Source: Vicia villosa | Taxonomy: Eukaryota > Streptophyta > Magnoliopsida > Fabales > Fabaceae | Direction of reading: 5' to 3' | Length of the DNA: 64,000 nucleotides | Assembly: GCF_029867415.1 (NCBI RefSeq) | Contig: NC_081180.1 | Span: 237,530,823-237,594,822, forward strand | Shown here: positions 10,326 through 21,724 of the stretch, piece after piece | Layout: each line of letters starts with the position of its first letter | How positions within the stretch are numbered: position 1 is the first letter of the stretch | Made by a program: the position numbers and the translations under genes | The notes under the pieces: model-generated | What the model saw: only the letters and a program-made list of their open reading frames with translations | Told to the model about the DNA's origin: nothing | Databases searched by the model: none

Positions 10326-12953
10326 GCAACTTATTAATTTGTAATTTTTCAAACTTTCCAAATGCAGCAGCCACGTCATCCAAACAAGGATATTATGGCG
10401 CCCAGTCAGCAAGATTCCACAAGCCCAGTCAGCCAAACATGGAATAGCATGGAACAGGGGGTTCCTGAAAACAGAATCTTTTTTGTTAAGGGGTCAAGGC
10501 TAATTTTTTTTTTTAATAAGGGGGAAAACCGAATCTCGCTAATTTGGCAGGGGGTGAATAGTATTTAACCCTAAAAAAAATGTTATAAAAAAGTTTTTAA
10601 GAGTTTTATAAAAAACCTAAAAAAACTATGTTAAAAAAAACTATATTGGTTTAATTAAAAGAGAAAAGAAAAAGATTATATAAATAAAACTAAAAATAAA
10701 AATAAATAAAAATCTGGGCGTTGGGGATCTGGTGTGGTTGAGTCTTGAGGGTTCATGGTGCGCCATCAGCTTGGTGGGTGTTGGATCTGGTCTTGATATG
10801 ATCCGAGGGGTGTGATGTGAAGGCACATCGTAGGTCTTCTTGGAACCATGCGCATAGAACTTGGAAACTTGCTAACTCATAAAAATAGTGTAGGAGCAGG
10901 GAATTGAACCGGCTCACTTAGGATTCCACATCTCTCATCTTTACCATACGTGCTGCACTAGTTAGTCATAAATATAATATAAGACAATAAATAAATATTA
11001 AGATGTGCTCTGAGTGAACCATTCAACCAAAGCTCAAGCTGGGCCCCATTGTTCCACATATCAACGAATCAGGAGATGAGAGAGACTAGGCCTTTGTTGA
11101 CCAGCCAATGCGGCGCACTCCACAAGCCACGCGTGCAGTCCAACATTCAATGTTACTATTCATCATCTTCATCCTTGTTTCCTGTGGAAACACCTGCGGA
11201 TTTAGCTACGCTATTTCCTGCTGATTTTTTACAAATTCCTAGCTAGCCATGGCACCAAATTGGAACCTACAAAACAAAAATCAAACGACGCAGAGGATAA
11301 CCCAGATCCACTAAATCAATAGTTGGGAGTTCAATGGAACGATTATTTTGCCCTGAAACGGTTTGTAACCCCTGATACGAAGTCACGACCTCCGAAGCCC
11401 TAACAATAGCTTTTCTCGACTCCTGCGTTAAAACTCAAGAACAGAGCATCAAATTGTTTCTAAACGGTAACATGAACACATATAAATGCATAGAGCCAGC
11501 TTATATCGTATAAATAAAAGGTTAGAAATACCAAACTTTACCAACTCGGTGCAACCCCAGAGGGATGATTTTGAGCTTGATCTTGCTTGCTTGAGGGCTT
11601 GGCACGAATCCTGGAATACTCCAAAGGACGGATGTATGGCTGGTTTGGCTTGAGAACAACTGGAAACTGCCTTTTCTCGTTGCCCTAAACCTTTAGTTTT
11701 TTTTATTTTGGAAATTTTGAGAGGATTTTTGAGGCAAGCCTTTCGTCCCCTAATGCTGAGCATGTCTTATGTATATATAATAGTGTGAATTTAGGTCAAA
11801 AGAGAATCCAAAAAATCCATGATTGAATGAGAAATATTTGATTGAACAAATCATGCAAAACTTGCTATTTTGGTTCCAATCACATTTTTTTCTCTCTCCA
11901 CGAAATTCCCTTGATTTTTCCTAAATATATTTCTCCATCTTTGATAGAAATAATATCTTATTCCAATCTTTGATTATTTATTTAATTTAAATTATTTTTA
12001 TGAATAAAAATTCAATATAATAAAATAAATAAGTAAAAAAAAGAAATCATGGAATTATGGGCTTCTAATGCACTCATGATCATGTTTAGCAACTAAAACT
12101 TAGGCCCATTAGCTCAAAAATTCAACATTGGCCACTTTGTATTAGGTGCATTTTCTCAAAATCGACCAACTTATGCAAGCCATAACTCCTTCAATTTTTA
12201 TCATATGGAGATTTTCTAGGAATTTTTGGAAAGCCCAAGATGTCCTTTACAAGACACTTTGGAACATATTGTGCATTTGAAGATTTTATCTTGGAGATAT
12301 GGCTCCTGACAAAAAGCAGCTTTTTGCGAGCTTCTAGAAGGACTTGTAATGTATTAGCTTATATCTCTCCAATGAAGCATTTTTGGCCTTGGCTTTAGAG
12401 AGACAAAGTTGTAGAGAATTCAATTTACTTCAGAATAGGCTTTGGTTGGGAAATTTTTGATGTTCCATGTGAAAGTTATGGCTGGTCAAAGTTCAGTTGA
12501 CTTTTAGGTCAAAAACCCTAATTTAGAAACTTTGAGTTTTGTTGATTTCTGAACTTTCCTTGATGAATCATGATCAACCTTTGATCAAATGATGAATGTT
12601 TCTTTAAAATAAGGATGTTGACCAAAAATCAAGAGTTTTGACTGTGATTTGACCATGGTTGACTTTTAGGTCAAACTGGTCGACTACTGACTACCTGAGC
12701 ATTTGACTGAGCAATCTTGTGAACTGAGGCTTAAAACTTGCCATGGAAGTGATTTGAATGCTAAGAGGTCATATGAATCCCATTTGAGACCTTGATTCAA
12801 TCATCTTCTTTGATAAATCCAAAACCCTAGCTTGAAGGTCTTTGATTGGGAGGGAGAGCATACAATCAATTCATGAGATGTCTTGAGCCATTGATTACTA
12901 GCTGAGCTTGAGTATGAAAATATGGAAGTAAAATTTTGGGGTATGACATGCAC

Positions 12954-13201
12954 TTTCATAAACACTTGAGAGATTTGGTGAGTATGTGTAGAGAGATGAT
13001 AGGTGAAACAATATCATCAAGTGAGAATACAAAACATCAATAGAATTTGGTAAAAATGTGAAGCTTAAGTTATTGGTAAGAGAATATCACAAAGGAACAG
13101 AGAGACATTTCACTTATAACTTTTGACTTTATTGAAGTTAGCATGCTAAAACGCTTTCTTTTAAAGTTGCTTGAGAATAAGTAATAATCTAAGTTTGGGG
13201 T
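12954..13201 (+). mobile_element. 3' internal end of an Athila-like Ty3/gypsy element
   Basis: The stretch ends 'gcttgagaataagtaataatctaagtttgggg', of the same form as the 'gcttgaggacaagcaa...aagtttgggg' block that precedes the 3' LTR in Athila/Tat-type elements, where the purine run acts as PPT. It is the host sequence for Sirevirus S1 and solo LTR 2: text after the 12,949-12,953 TSD is the continuation of what followed the S1 LTR. A diverged inverted copy is at 16,009-16,240. Confidence 0.55.
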
Positions 13202-13613
13202 TGTAATTAGTCACAATTTTACTATGTTTTATCCTTAAAGTTTACATTGAATTTATTAATCTTGTAGTGTTTTTGAATAATAAACTTAGTAAATTTTGTA
13301 AGTTTATCAACATGTGAGATTTACAAGAATTCAAGTATATTTTATTAATAATATGTAGTTTTGGGAAATTTTTAACGTGTTTTGTAGGTCAGAGTAAGTC
13401 AAAGAAATTTCTGAAAAAGGAACACGGTGAATTTTTAGAAGGATTAACAAATTCTATTTTTTCCAGCATATTTTACATCATGATGTATGTGTGGTATTTT
13501 AATCATATCTAGCGCTTCGTAACTCGATTGACGTGCAACTGGCGGAAAATAAAATCTATTATTAAGGGATACAACTCTTATGAAGACACAAAAGGTTAAT
13601 TTAGAATGTTTAT

Positions 13614-15025
13614 TGATCGGTGGTTTTTACACGTTTATTTACCGTTGATTTTAATCATCTTTGCTTTATATTGTCAAGCGTTTTACTTCATTCTTCTACA
13701 TTTTATGCTTTGGTTGTGTATTGTAATGTTTGCAGGTTCAAAGGAATAAATCGAAACAAATCAATGCAAAAAAGTACAAAAAGGGGACTTTCGAAGGAAG
13801 TGAAAAATCATGCTACATGAAGCTTGACATGACCACTAGTGTCACCTGAAACTGGCCGTGTTAGGATGAAGCGTGGCCGAGAAAATTCAACAGAGATAAA
13901 AGTCAAGGGGCTGATCATAACTAGAGCTTCGTAACTCCGAATGACGCGGCTCTGGTGGAAAAATTTTGTTAACAAAAAGGGCTACAACTTTAATGTTGAA
14001 TTCAAAGCCAAATTCTGAAGTCAAAGGCTGACACGGGCAGCCCGTGTCAGATGACACGGCCGTGTCAGATGACACGGCCGTGTCAGCCTGCGCGTCAGAT
14101 TTTAGAAATTCAGCATTTTGTGATTTTTAAAGAACCAGAGGGCAGTTTTGGTATTTTACCTAGACTAGAAAACCTATGAGGATAAATAAGTGATTTGGAG
14201 AAGGAGAAAATGACTTTTTGGCCGAGAGAAGAGACACGATTGAAGATTGGAGAAAATAAGGGTTTGGGAGAGAAGAAGGTTTTCATGAACGGAAGCGATT
14301 GAAGATCAACTTTCATCTCAATTCTTGTAATGTCTTTATTTTATATTTTGTTTTCTTTGAACGATATGAGTAACTAAACCCTAATGCCAGGGGGTGTCCC
14401 TGATTGGATTATGTAATGATTTTGAATTTCTGAGTTCATCAATAGATTTGTTTTCTTATTTAATTTAATTGTACAAGGTTCTTATGCTTTCTTTGTCGGA
14501 CCAACAAGATTGATTTACTGTTAACAACCAGCTGGACAGCGGTTGTTAAGGTTTTTGTATGATTAGACTATAGTAGATATCACCTAGGACTAGGGATACC
14601 CTATAGTTACCGATTAACCCTTGATAACATAAAGGCTTGATTTCATCATAATTCTCTAAGGACTTAGGATTTAGGATGAATGTTCAAAGGTTTTCCCACT
14701 AAGGGCTTAGGGGAAAATAATCTAAAGGGCGGTAATTAAAGGTTATGAACTTGTTGAAGAAATCAAAATTCAAGGTTATTACAGGGCAAATCATACACTT
14801 TACCCTAGCATGCTCTCATATTTGTTAAAACCACTTAGTCAATTTTCTGTCATTTTTATTTATTGTTAATTTATAATTGCAAATCAAAACTCCAAATATA
14901 GTTTTTGTTTAATTGAACCACTATTGAAACTCGATATTAACTTGCAGTCCTTGAGAACGACATTCGAGGAATTTCCCTATTATTACTGCAGAGGCAAAAT
15001 AGTACACTTGCTATTTTACCGATCA
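13614..15025 (+). mobile_element. Ty3/gypsy solo LTR 3 (TSD TTTAT)
   Basis: It starts TGATCGG and ends CCGATCA, a perfect 7-bp terminal inverted repeat, with a perfect TSD TTTAT at 13,609-13,613 and 15,026-15,030. The terminal region ('gcagtccttgagaacgacattcgagg', then 'gcaaaatagtacacttgct') is typical of legume Athila/Tat-like LTR ends. No PBS follows, so it is a solo LTR of 1412 bp. It contains the palindrome cluster 14,030-14,084 and a TATA-like gataaataag at 14,181-14,190. Confidence 0.85.
14030..14084. repeat. Palindrome cluster GACACGGCCGTGTC in solo LTR 3
   Basis: One 19-base hairpin (GACACGGGC-A-GCCCGTGTC, 14,030-14,048) is followed by two perfect 14-bp palindromes GACACGGCCGTGTC (14,053-14,066 and 14,071-14,084), separated by 'agat'. 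They lie about 100 bp ahead of the TATA-like box. Confidence 0.95.
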
Positions 15026-16008
15026 TTTATCCCCTAGTCAAACGCGTCTAGAAAAGCACCCAACTTTTACACGTGTTTCCATATACATTTTGCAGCATCC
15101 ATACACCCCCGAACGCCCCTAGACGTGTTTTTGAAGCATCCAAAAGCCCAAAATATGTATTGAAATGAAGAAAACCTAGTTTTCATGGAATGATTATTGG
15201 TTTTTGGTGGGAAAAAACACACTGGGGTTGAGGAAACACATAAGGAGTGGCACGAAGCGTATTCCAATGGATTTCTTTGTTGAAGGTTTCTTATGATGAA
15301 TTTATGTTTAACATTTACAATATTTTCAATGTATTTTGTTAGGATTATGATTAGATAAACTCTTTAGTGTAGGGATGGGTCATCGTTCTTGATGAAACTT
15401 GAAATTCTGAATTGATCTTTGTTGTGACTAAGCATTTTATTCTGTAATAATTTACTTTTATCTATTGTTAATGATCTTTACTTTCTGATCAATTGCAAAT
15501 TATTTTACAGTTACTTGTTAGAAAGGAATTTCAACTGGTAACACTTGATCAAAATATTATTGATTAGTTATCACTTAGGCCTAGGAATATCAATTGGATA
15601 TTGAATTGTTCTTTATAACTTTTTGCTTAAATTTATCTATAATTGAGTAATAGCAATAGGAATCAATTTAATATTCAAAGGTTTATTCGTTAAGGAATTA
15701 TGAATAGATAATCTAGAGAAATAATAATCATTAGGGATAAAGCTTAGTTTTTACAAAATTAATTTAGGATAACAAAAAGATTCAAGATAAAACTCGTTAT
15801 TGGCATGGGTGTTTCCTATTATTTTCTACTCTTTTTTTTTTTTAATTTTACCTTTTGCAAACAAATCAATTTCAAACTTCCAAATAATTTTTTGTTCAAC
15901 TGAGTTCAAACCAAACCCTATAATATCACACATTCTTTGAGATCGAGATTATGAAATTTCTTGATATTACTACATTGTCAGATTAGTACATTTGCTAATT
16001 ACTGATCA

Positions 16009-16240
16009 ATTGTTGCTTGTCCTCAAGCAAATTAAAAAAAAAACATTTTTGCATACCAACTCCAATAAAATCAAGGGTTATAAGTGGCATGCATCCTTGT
16101 TCCTTTGGGATCTTCTATTACCAATACCATGAGTTTCACATGTTTACCAAATTTGACTGATCTTCTGTATTCTCACTTGATGATACTACATTTGAGCTCA
16201 AGTATTTATATGTTTATTCGCTCAAAATCCGTGGTATGAA
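16009..16240 (-). mobile_element. Inverted Athila-like internal fragment
   Basis: The minus strand reads 'atcatcaagtgagaatac...', 'cacttataacccttgattttatt' and 'gcttgaggacaagcaa', which is the same block as 13,030-13,180 on the plus strand, with substitutions. It therefore belongs to an older element of the same family in reverse orientation. The plus-strand LTR ending at 16,008 may have inserted into it. Confidence 0.55.
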
Positions 16241-16752
16241 ACATTATACCATAGGATTGAATTAATTCTAATCAAATAACAAGATGCAACAATACACACA
16301 ATTTTTTAGGTCTTTTAGGTTTTGGTGGGCAAGGGGTCTAGGTAGGATATATTTGGATGGTAGGTTAATTCTTGAAGTTAGTTGGAATACTCTGATCACT
16401 AGGTCTAAACTAAGGAACTACTCTGGTGGTACTTCATTTACTGAGTTCTTTAATGTATTGTGGAGTATTCAACTTTTAGACATATCATTTGTTTTTTTAG
16501 TTGACTTTTAACTCCTTTATTTTGTGTAATCCAGTTTGTTTTCCTCAGTTTCTAAAAAATATACATAGTCAAATTTCATGTTAATCTCTTAGGAGAAAGA
16601 TTCAAAGCATGATTAGTGGCAAAGGTCTACAACTAAATTGAGGGGCTAGACTACTTTGGCACATACTCATCTGAGGAAAAAGGACAACAATCATACTTGT
16701 CATAGCTCTATTTCCATCAATCATTAGTTCATTCATCAATTGGATATAAACC
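16241..16752. other. No gene recognised
   Basis: A 75-codon frame at 16,284-16,511 has no recognisable motif. The sequence may be more of the inverted Athila-like element, but I cannot show that. Confidence 0.3.
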
Positions 16753-17440
16753 ATGCATTATTACACAGAGAATTGCAAGAAGATGTTTTACATGACCATT
16801 CCACTAGACATTATTCCCTCCAAACACAATCAAGTGTCTAAGCTGATCAACTCATTATATGGTCTCAATCAAGCTAGCAGAAAATGGTATGAAAAACTTT
16901 CATCATTACTTATTGCACACAAAATCCATCAAGCTAACTCTAACCATTCCTTATTCATCAAGAAAACTTCATAATCTTTCACTTTGCTTTTAGTTTATGT
17001 TGATGACATCGTAATTATAGGAAATTCCTTGGGTTGAGTTTGAAAACACCAAACAAATTTTTCATCATACATTCCAAATCAAGAATCTAGGTTAATTAAA
17101 ATATTTCTCGGGACTTGAAATGGCTTATTCCAAACAAGAGATTACTCTATACTAAAAAAAAAAATATTGTCTAAATTTAATCTCAGATGTAAGATTACTC
17201 AGATCCAAATCAGCTACAACTCCCCCGTAGATCCAATCAACAAATAATTGAATGATACAATCCCTGCATTTACAAACATTCTTACATATAAGAGCCTCAT
17301 TGGAAGATTGCTCTATCTCATACCACAAAACACAATATTACAGTTATAACACAACAGTTAAGCCAATTCCTCACAAATTCCACTAGAACACCAAAATACA
17401 GAAAAGAATGTCCAACTCAATGTCTTTTCTTTCCAAGCTA
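16753..17440 (+). pseudogene. Ty1/copia reverse transcriptase fragment
   Basis: The frame contains VSKLINSLYGLNQASRKWYEKL, the copia RT block 'VCKL.KSLYGLKQA.R.WY.KL'. After a stop at 16,972, VYVDDIV follows (about 16,993-17,010), which is the RT active-site motif. Diverged versions of 'FLGLE.A.S..GI', 'CSKP...P.DP' and 'YR.LIGRLLYL' come next. Several stops and frameshifts are present, and neither integrase nor RNase H is seen. It is a dead internal piece of a copia element different from the two Sireviruses here (SLYGLNQA rather than [10 protein letters not shown]). Confidence 0.85.
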
Positions 17441-18880
17441 AATCAATGAATAACTTACTTCTTTCTCATAGTACACTTATTATCATGACCATTACTTTTT
17501 TTTAGTAATTATAAATTAGAGGGTCTTATAGAGAGTAACTGTTATAGTCAAATTGATCTATCATTTTATTCAATGCAACCAATTGTATAAATTAGGGCCG
17601 GACAATCAGTCAGTTTGGGTCGATATCGGGCCAAAATCTTAAATATGACGCAAACTTCGGTTTCATTTTAAAGGTTCAATTCCGACCGATAAAATTTTGG
17701 TTTTTGGTGGATTTTGTTAGATCAGTTTATCAGATAAATTGGATAGATTTAATCTGTTTAATATTTATTAAACTAAATTCATAAAAATCATTTCTTATAA
17801 AATTCAATGACATTTATTTTTTAATTAAAAAAAAACCAAAATTTTAGAATAACATTATATTTTTATTATTAAAAAAATTATTAGTACGTGATGATATTTT
17901 CAATATCATTTGAAATTAATTTGATCATTGTCATACTTTAAAGCACAAAATAAATAAAAATTAAATTTTGTATTGCATTTTTTTTATTCTTGTGAATAAA
18001 TAATGTCATTATTAGATTATAAAAATGACAATATTATAACAATATTATTGAACTCCATTTTTAAAATATACCAATATATAATAATAAAAATAAAAAATTA
18101 AATATTAGTTGAGTTCGATCGAATTCGATTTTCGACGTATCCAAAATAATCATCTGAGCCCGATCGAATCAACCCTATACTATCCAAATTAAACAACTGA
18201 ATCAAGCCAACTGAACCGGGTCATTTGCACAAAAATTACAATGAATCATTTGGTTTAAATCGGTCGGCTGAAATTTGTCTACGAGTCATTAAAAGTTAGT
18301 AGAACTCAAAAAGCCTTGCGAACCTATTTCATAGTACACCACCTCATAAAAAACAAGTGAATAAAATTAATTTTACAATTCGTACCAAAAAAATAAATAA
18401 TCATAATTTGTCCTCATTCTCATCACCTAATCTCATCTTGAACCTTTCACTATCAAAGTACCCTATGTAAATAATTTTGTACAGACTGAATCATGAATGG
18501 CAGAGACGCAATCTTTCCTAACAAGCCAAATCGGTGCAGTAGAAGAAATCCACTTGCAGAGAAGAAAAAGATACATAAACACTGCAAACATCAATTTTCA
18601 CTACATTGCATTTACGTATTACAGTATCCAAATCGGCATATTTCGAAATTGCTACCCAATCTCCACCTTACTATAACTTAGTCTCTAAAATTGACTTCTA
18701 ATTTCAACTATCATTAACTTTCATAATACTATATCACTATTAATTAATAATAATCAACTAAACAAAATACATAATAATTTAATAGTAACTGTTACTACTA
18801 ATCCATATTAGTAACTAAATTATGATTGTTCCGTTAAAAAAGACAAACTCAGTTGATCGTACTGCAGAGACATCAACATT
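17441..18880. other. AT-rich spacer, no gene recognised
   Basis: 'gggccggacaatcagtcag' at 17,596 and 'gaaccgggtcatttgc' near 18,215 look like the two sides of a decayed TIR transposon, but I cannot match the ends. The rest is AT-rich. Confidence 0.3.
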
Positions 18881-18956
18881 AGGAGTAAACTAGTGAAGAG
18901 ACATCAGATATAGCAATGTAGATTCGAATCTGCAACATTTTTTTCCATCAATTTCA

Positions 18957-19730
18957 TTAGAGAAAGATGAAGCATTCCAATGACACAAGTGGATTTTCGA
19001 GTGACTCGTTTGTTGTTGATGGCCAATTATTCTCCATTGTTGAATTCTCCATTTTCCGGCAACTTTTCGCCGGCGAGGCGGTTCTCGCTTTAGCCGGTGA
19101 TTGGTTAGTTCTTCTGGCAGATAAGCTTCGACCCGCGACGGATCTCGTTGATCCGTTGTCGGTACGAGTGGCCGGTGATCTAGATCGCCGGCCGGAGTTT
19201 TCTCCGGCGTCTCTCCGGTGAAGATTGTTCTTCGCTCCCTCATTTCCAATTTGATCTCTCCTGACCGACCCAGCATTTCTTTTTGCAGGAGACAACTCCG
19301 ACCTTCTCGCCGGCGACCTCCCGGCAGTCCAGTCTCGTTTCTCACCGGAAAAGGAACGATTTTTGCGTGTTTTAGCGGGAGATCCGTAGACCCTTTGACG
19401 AAATTCTTCTTCCTCTTCTCTCTTATCAGTGATTGTAGACACACTTTCACCTAAGCTACAAACCTCAGAGAATTCAGAGATCTCATCGGTTTTGTAAAAC
19501 GGTTTCTCAACCTTGTTCTCTCTATCAAATTTCTCAAAACATTTCGGCTTTTCATATGTAACCAAGCTTGGTTTCTTCCATTTGGATGTCTCCGACAACA
19601 CTTCCTTCACTGTTTCTTCTTCCAATGGAAGTGGAGGCGGTGCTCTAGAAATGCTAGATCTTGATACTTCAAAATCATTGCTTTTTGTTGTTGGGATTGA
19701 AGATCTGTTACTACTAGCACAACAACCCAT
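18957..19730 (-). CDS. MGCC N-myristoylated Ser/Arg-rich protein, uncharacterised
   Basis: A 257-residue protein starting MGCCASSNRSS. Gly2 followed by Cys3 and Cys4 is a strong N-myristoylation plus palmitoylation signal, so it should attach to the plasma membrane or endomembranes. I chose this ATG (19,728-19,730) over one ten codons upstream because only this one exposes Gly2. Next come an acidic block, LPLEEETVKEVLSETSKWKKP, and a Glu-rich patch. A long basic Ser/Arg/Pro region with repeated SPAK/SPAR/RSPA motifs (about residues 115-230) follows; these could be kinase targets. The tail is NPLVSLECFIFL. It has no introns or enzymatic domain and ends in TAA. GC is clearly higher than in the flanking transposon DNA and the frame is intact, which supports a host gene. 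Plants have a family of such 'MGCC' proteins, to my knowledge without settled function. No clear TATA box is visible upstream on the minus strand. Confidence 0.8.
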   Translation of the reverse strand: MGCCASSNRSSIPTTKSNDFEVSRSSISRAPPPLPLEEETVKEVLSETSKWKKPSLVTYEKPKCFEKFDRENKVEKPFYKTDEISEFSEVCSLGESVSTITDKREEEEEFRQRVYGSPAKTRKNRSFSGEKRDWTAGRSPARRSELSPAKRNAGSVRRDQIGNEGAKNNLHRRDAGENSGRRSRSPATRTDNGSTRSVAGRSLSARRTNQSPAKARTASPAKSCRKMENSTMENNWPSTTNESLENPLVSLECFIFL

Positions 19731-20555
19731 TTTGGCTTTACGCTGTTGTAGGTGAAACAATGTCCTATGTTGTTGTTTCTAATGAAAACAAAACACAGAC
19801 ATCATAGGTTGTGAAAATTTGGTTGGTGTGTCATGGAAAAAGGTTGTTTTCTACTATAGATTCTAGTAGTTGTGACTCTAGATGAACAAGAAGAGGAAAT
19901 GAGAGAAGAGGTATAAAAGGTAACAAATGGTAGTTAGAAAAGAGAGCTAGTTGGACAGGTCAATGGATGGAGGGAAGACATTTATTGTGAGATCTCTAAT
20001 AGTACTAGAGTTATACAAGTACTAACATGGACAAGTAGTAAACATTAAATACTCTTGAGATAACATAAAATTAGAGAAGAATAACTAAATTTTAATTTTA
20101 GCCATATGGAGAAGTATTTAAGCTCTATGGGTTCATAAGCATATGGTTGCATTTTGGAATTTGGAAACAAGTAGTAGTTCTTTAATATTTGGGAGAATAA
20201 TTGATCAAAGTGACTAGAATAATTGATCAAAGATGCTTTGGGATTGCCCTTATGTAGTATAAAAATAAATAAGACTTGTTCCTTTTAATAAAATGACTTA
20301 TTTTTATTATTTTTCTCGTAGGGATTGGATTTCTCGTAATTTCCCAAAAAATATTGGGAAATTTCACAAGTACGTTAAAGATACATCTTTATAATTTTTT
20401 GTTGGTATATGTGAATATGGAGGAACAAATCAATTTTGAAGAAAGCTTTCGACAGCTTGACAACCCAACAAAACAATCTTGCATCTAGTGAAGGAGACGA
20501 AGGATATCAATCAAGTACAGAACAATGTATGGTTTTTAAAATTAGATATTAAACA
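19731..20555. other. Upstream region of the MGCC gene
   Basis: This holds the 5' UTR and promoter of the minus-strand gene by position. I see no decisive TATA or CAAT arrangement on that strand. The plus-strand 'ggtataaaagg' near 19,908 points away from the gene. Confidence 0.35.
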
Positions 20556-20890
20556 TGTTTGCTAGTAAGCTCAATTATGATGGTACTTACAAGAAGTCTA
20601 CGCTCATTGTTGGTTGTAGAGGCTTATTCAGGGATTCCTAATGAAAATGGTTGAGACACTGTGCGTGAAAATTTGGTTTGTGTGATGTTCATACTATGGA
20701 GATGTGGGCGATGTTACATGGGATGAAGCTAGGTTTACAAGAGAGAATTATGAATTTGGTGGTCGAGAGTGACAATAAAGTCTTGATTGATTTATGGTTA
20801 ACTAAGATTGTGGATGACCGCAATTTTAAACCTTAGTTCGTATTAATCAGAAAGACGACTCAAAAGAATTTGCACAACGAGTTCAACCAT
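20556..20890 (+). pseudogene. RNase H-like (RVT_3) fragment
   Basis: The translation has NYDGTYK, GCRGLFRDS, then MEMWAMLHGMKLGLQE and VVESDNKVLIDL. This is the layout of the RVT_3 RNase H domain common at the end of plant LINE polyproteins (D..., G..G.IRD, E.W....GL.LA, .E.DS...I). The frame is broken by shifts between the blocks and a stop near 20,833. It is a remnant of a LINE or LINE-derived gene. Confidence 0.65.
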
Positions 20891-21724
20891 TCTTAGCATG
20901 AAGAAAATCGTTGTGCATCCTAGATAATTATAGTCTTATTTTAAATAAAAATGAGTTCTCCATTCCTCCAAATCTCTTGACGAATGAATTAAATCCATTT
21001 TAACTACTGATAATTATGGGGTCTCATTCCCTAGACTTGTTAGAGTTTCTTGTTAGTCTTTTCCTTGTGTATTCTTAGAGTATTTAGACCCATATTATAC
21101 CCACACAACAAAAAATAGTATATGGTATTAAAAAAATCATTCATATTTTGTTAATAATTTTATTGTTTTTCCTAGAGGCTTGGTCTCCAAAGCTTCCTCA
21201 AACCGAGCTTTATCAAGTGTCTCGTCTCATCCTTCAAGATTTTAGAATTTGGAATACTCATATTCACTTTCATATCTTTTGCTCATTATCAGTTATAGAA
21301 GAAAATAAAATAGGTGAACAATAATTGAAATTTACACATAAGTTAATATTATTTTGTCAAACTTCATGCGTAGTTTTAAGGGTTTCAATTAGTTTGCAAC
21401 AAACTAAATTAGATAATTTTTCTTGTAATTAACATGTAATATTTTTGTTTTTGTTGTTGTATAATGAGAATTATTTGTTATTCATTCACTTTAATATGCT
21501 CATAAATTCAAATCACTTGAATGGTATGTATCATGAGGTTGAACATGTGATCACATTACGGTTCATTGAACAATTTTAATGATGAGGACGGTAAAAAATC
21601 GATGTGAGGAAAGATTTTAAAGAATGATGCATCTAAGGTGAATGAATTTGAGTTGCAATTTTGCATCAAGCAATAGTAATTTTCAAACAAATTAATTTTT
21701 AAGTCTTTGATTATTTCAGCGAAT
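20891..21724. other. No gene recognised
   Basis: AT-rich sequence with short broken frames only. Confidence 0.35.

Larger units (their letters stand above)
8698..10571. mobile_element. Mutator-type TIR element (1.87 kb, 9-bp TSD TAAAAAAAA)
   Basis: It starts GGGTTAAATACTATTCACC and ends with the inverted copy at 10,571. The first ~75 bp of each arm match closely ('agcgagattcggttttccc'), and weaker inverted homology reaches about 300 bp inwards. TAAAAAAAA flanks both sides (8689-8697 and 10,572-10,580). The core (about 9000-10,200) is extremely AT-rich with no open frame, so the element is non-autonomous. Each arm holds a tRNA-like block with a B-box-like 'gggttcaaatcc' or a diverged form. 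It is related to the MITE at 2675-2961. Confidence 0.85.
7140..12948 (+). mobile_element. Ogre-like solo LTR 2 (TSD CGCAC/TGCAC)
   Basis: It starts TGTAATACGGT, comparable with the TGTAACGGT start of solo LTR 1, and ends TTTTGGGGTATGACA. The flanks CGCAC (7135-7139) and TGCAC (12,949-12,953) match at 4 of 5 bases; the mismatch is a C/T at a CpG, as expected from methyl-cytosine decay. Internal text such as 'caagagtcgccaccgact' and 'gggaaggtgtaaacacc' matches the Ogre-type layout. There are no coding domains. Without the nested Mutator-type element it is about 3.9 kb. Confidence 0.75.
13202..16008 (+). mobile_element. Athila-like 3' LTR remnant, interrupted by solo LTR 3
   Basis: It starts near TGTAATTAGTCAC, just after the 'aagtttgggg' PPT, and ends 'ttgctaattactgatca' at 16,008. 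The closing part ('ctttgagatcgagattatg...gattagtacatttgctaa') is the diverged equivalent of the end of solo LTR 3, so both belong to one LTR family. The LTR is split by solo LTR 3 at 13,614-15,025. No TSD for the whole element was found. Confidence 0.55.

Noticed and set aside
10880..10970. tRNA-like sequence ('gggaattgaaccggctc' with possible A box on the minus strand)
   Set aside because: No acceptor stem or anticodon arm can be formed. It is part of Ogre-like solo LTR 2.
18890..19450. A 186-codon minus frame overlapping the MGCC gene
   Set aside because: It is out of phase with the MGCC frame and has no motif; its Arg-rich character comes from reading Ser/Arg codons in another frame.
18967..19755. 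Plus-strand frames of 78-84 codons opposite the MGCC gene
   Set aside because: They are antisense shadows of the high-GC coding sequence.
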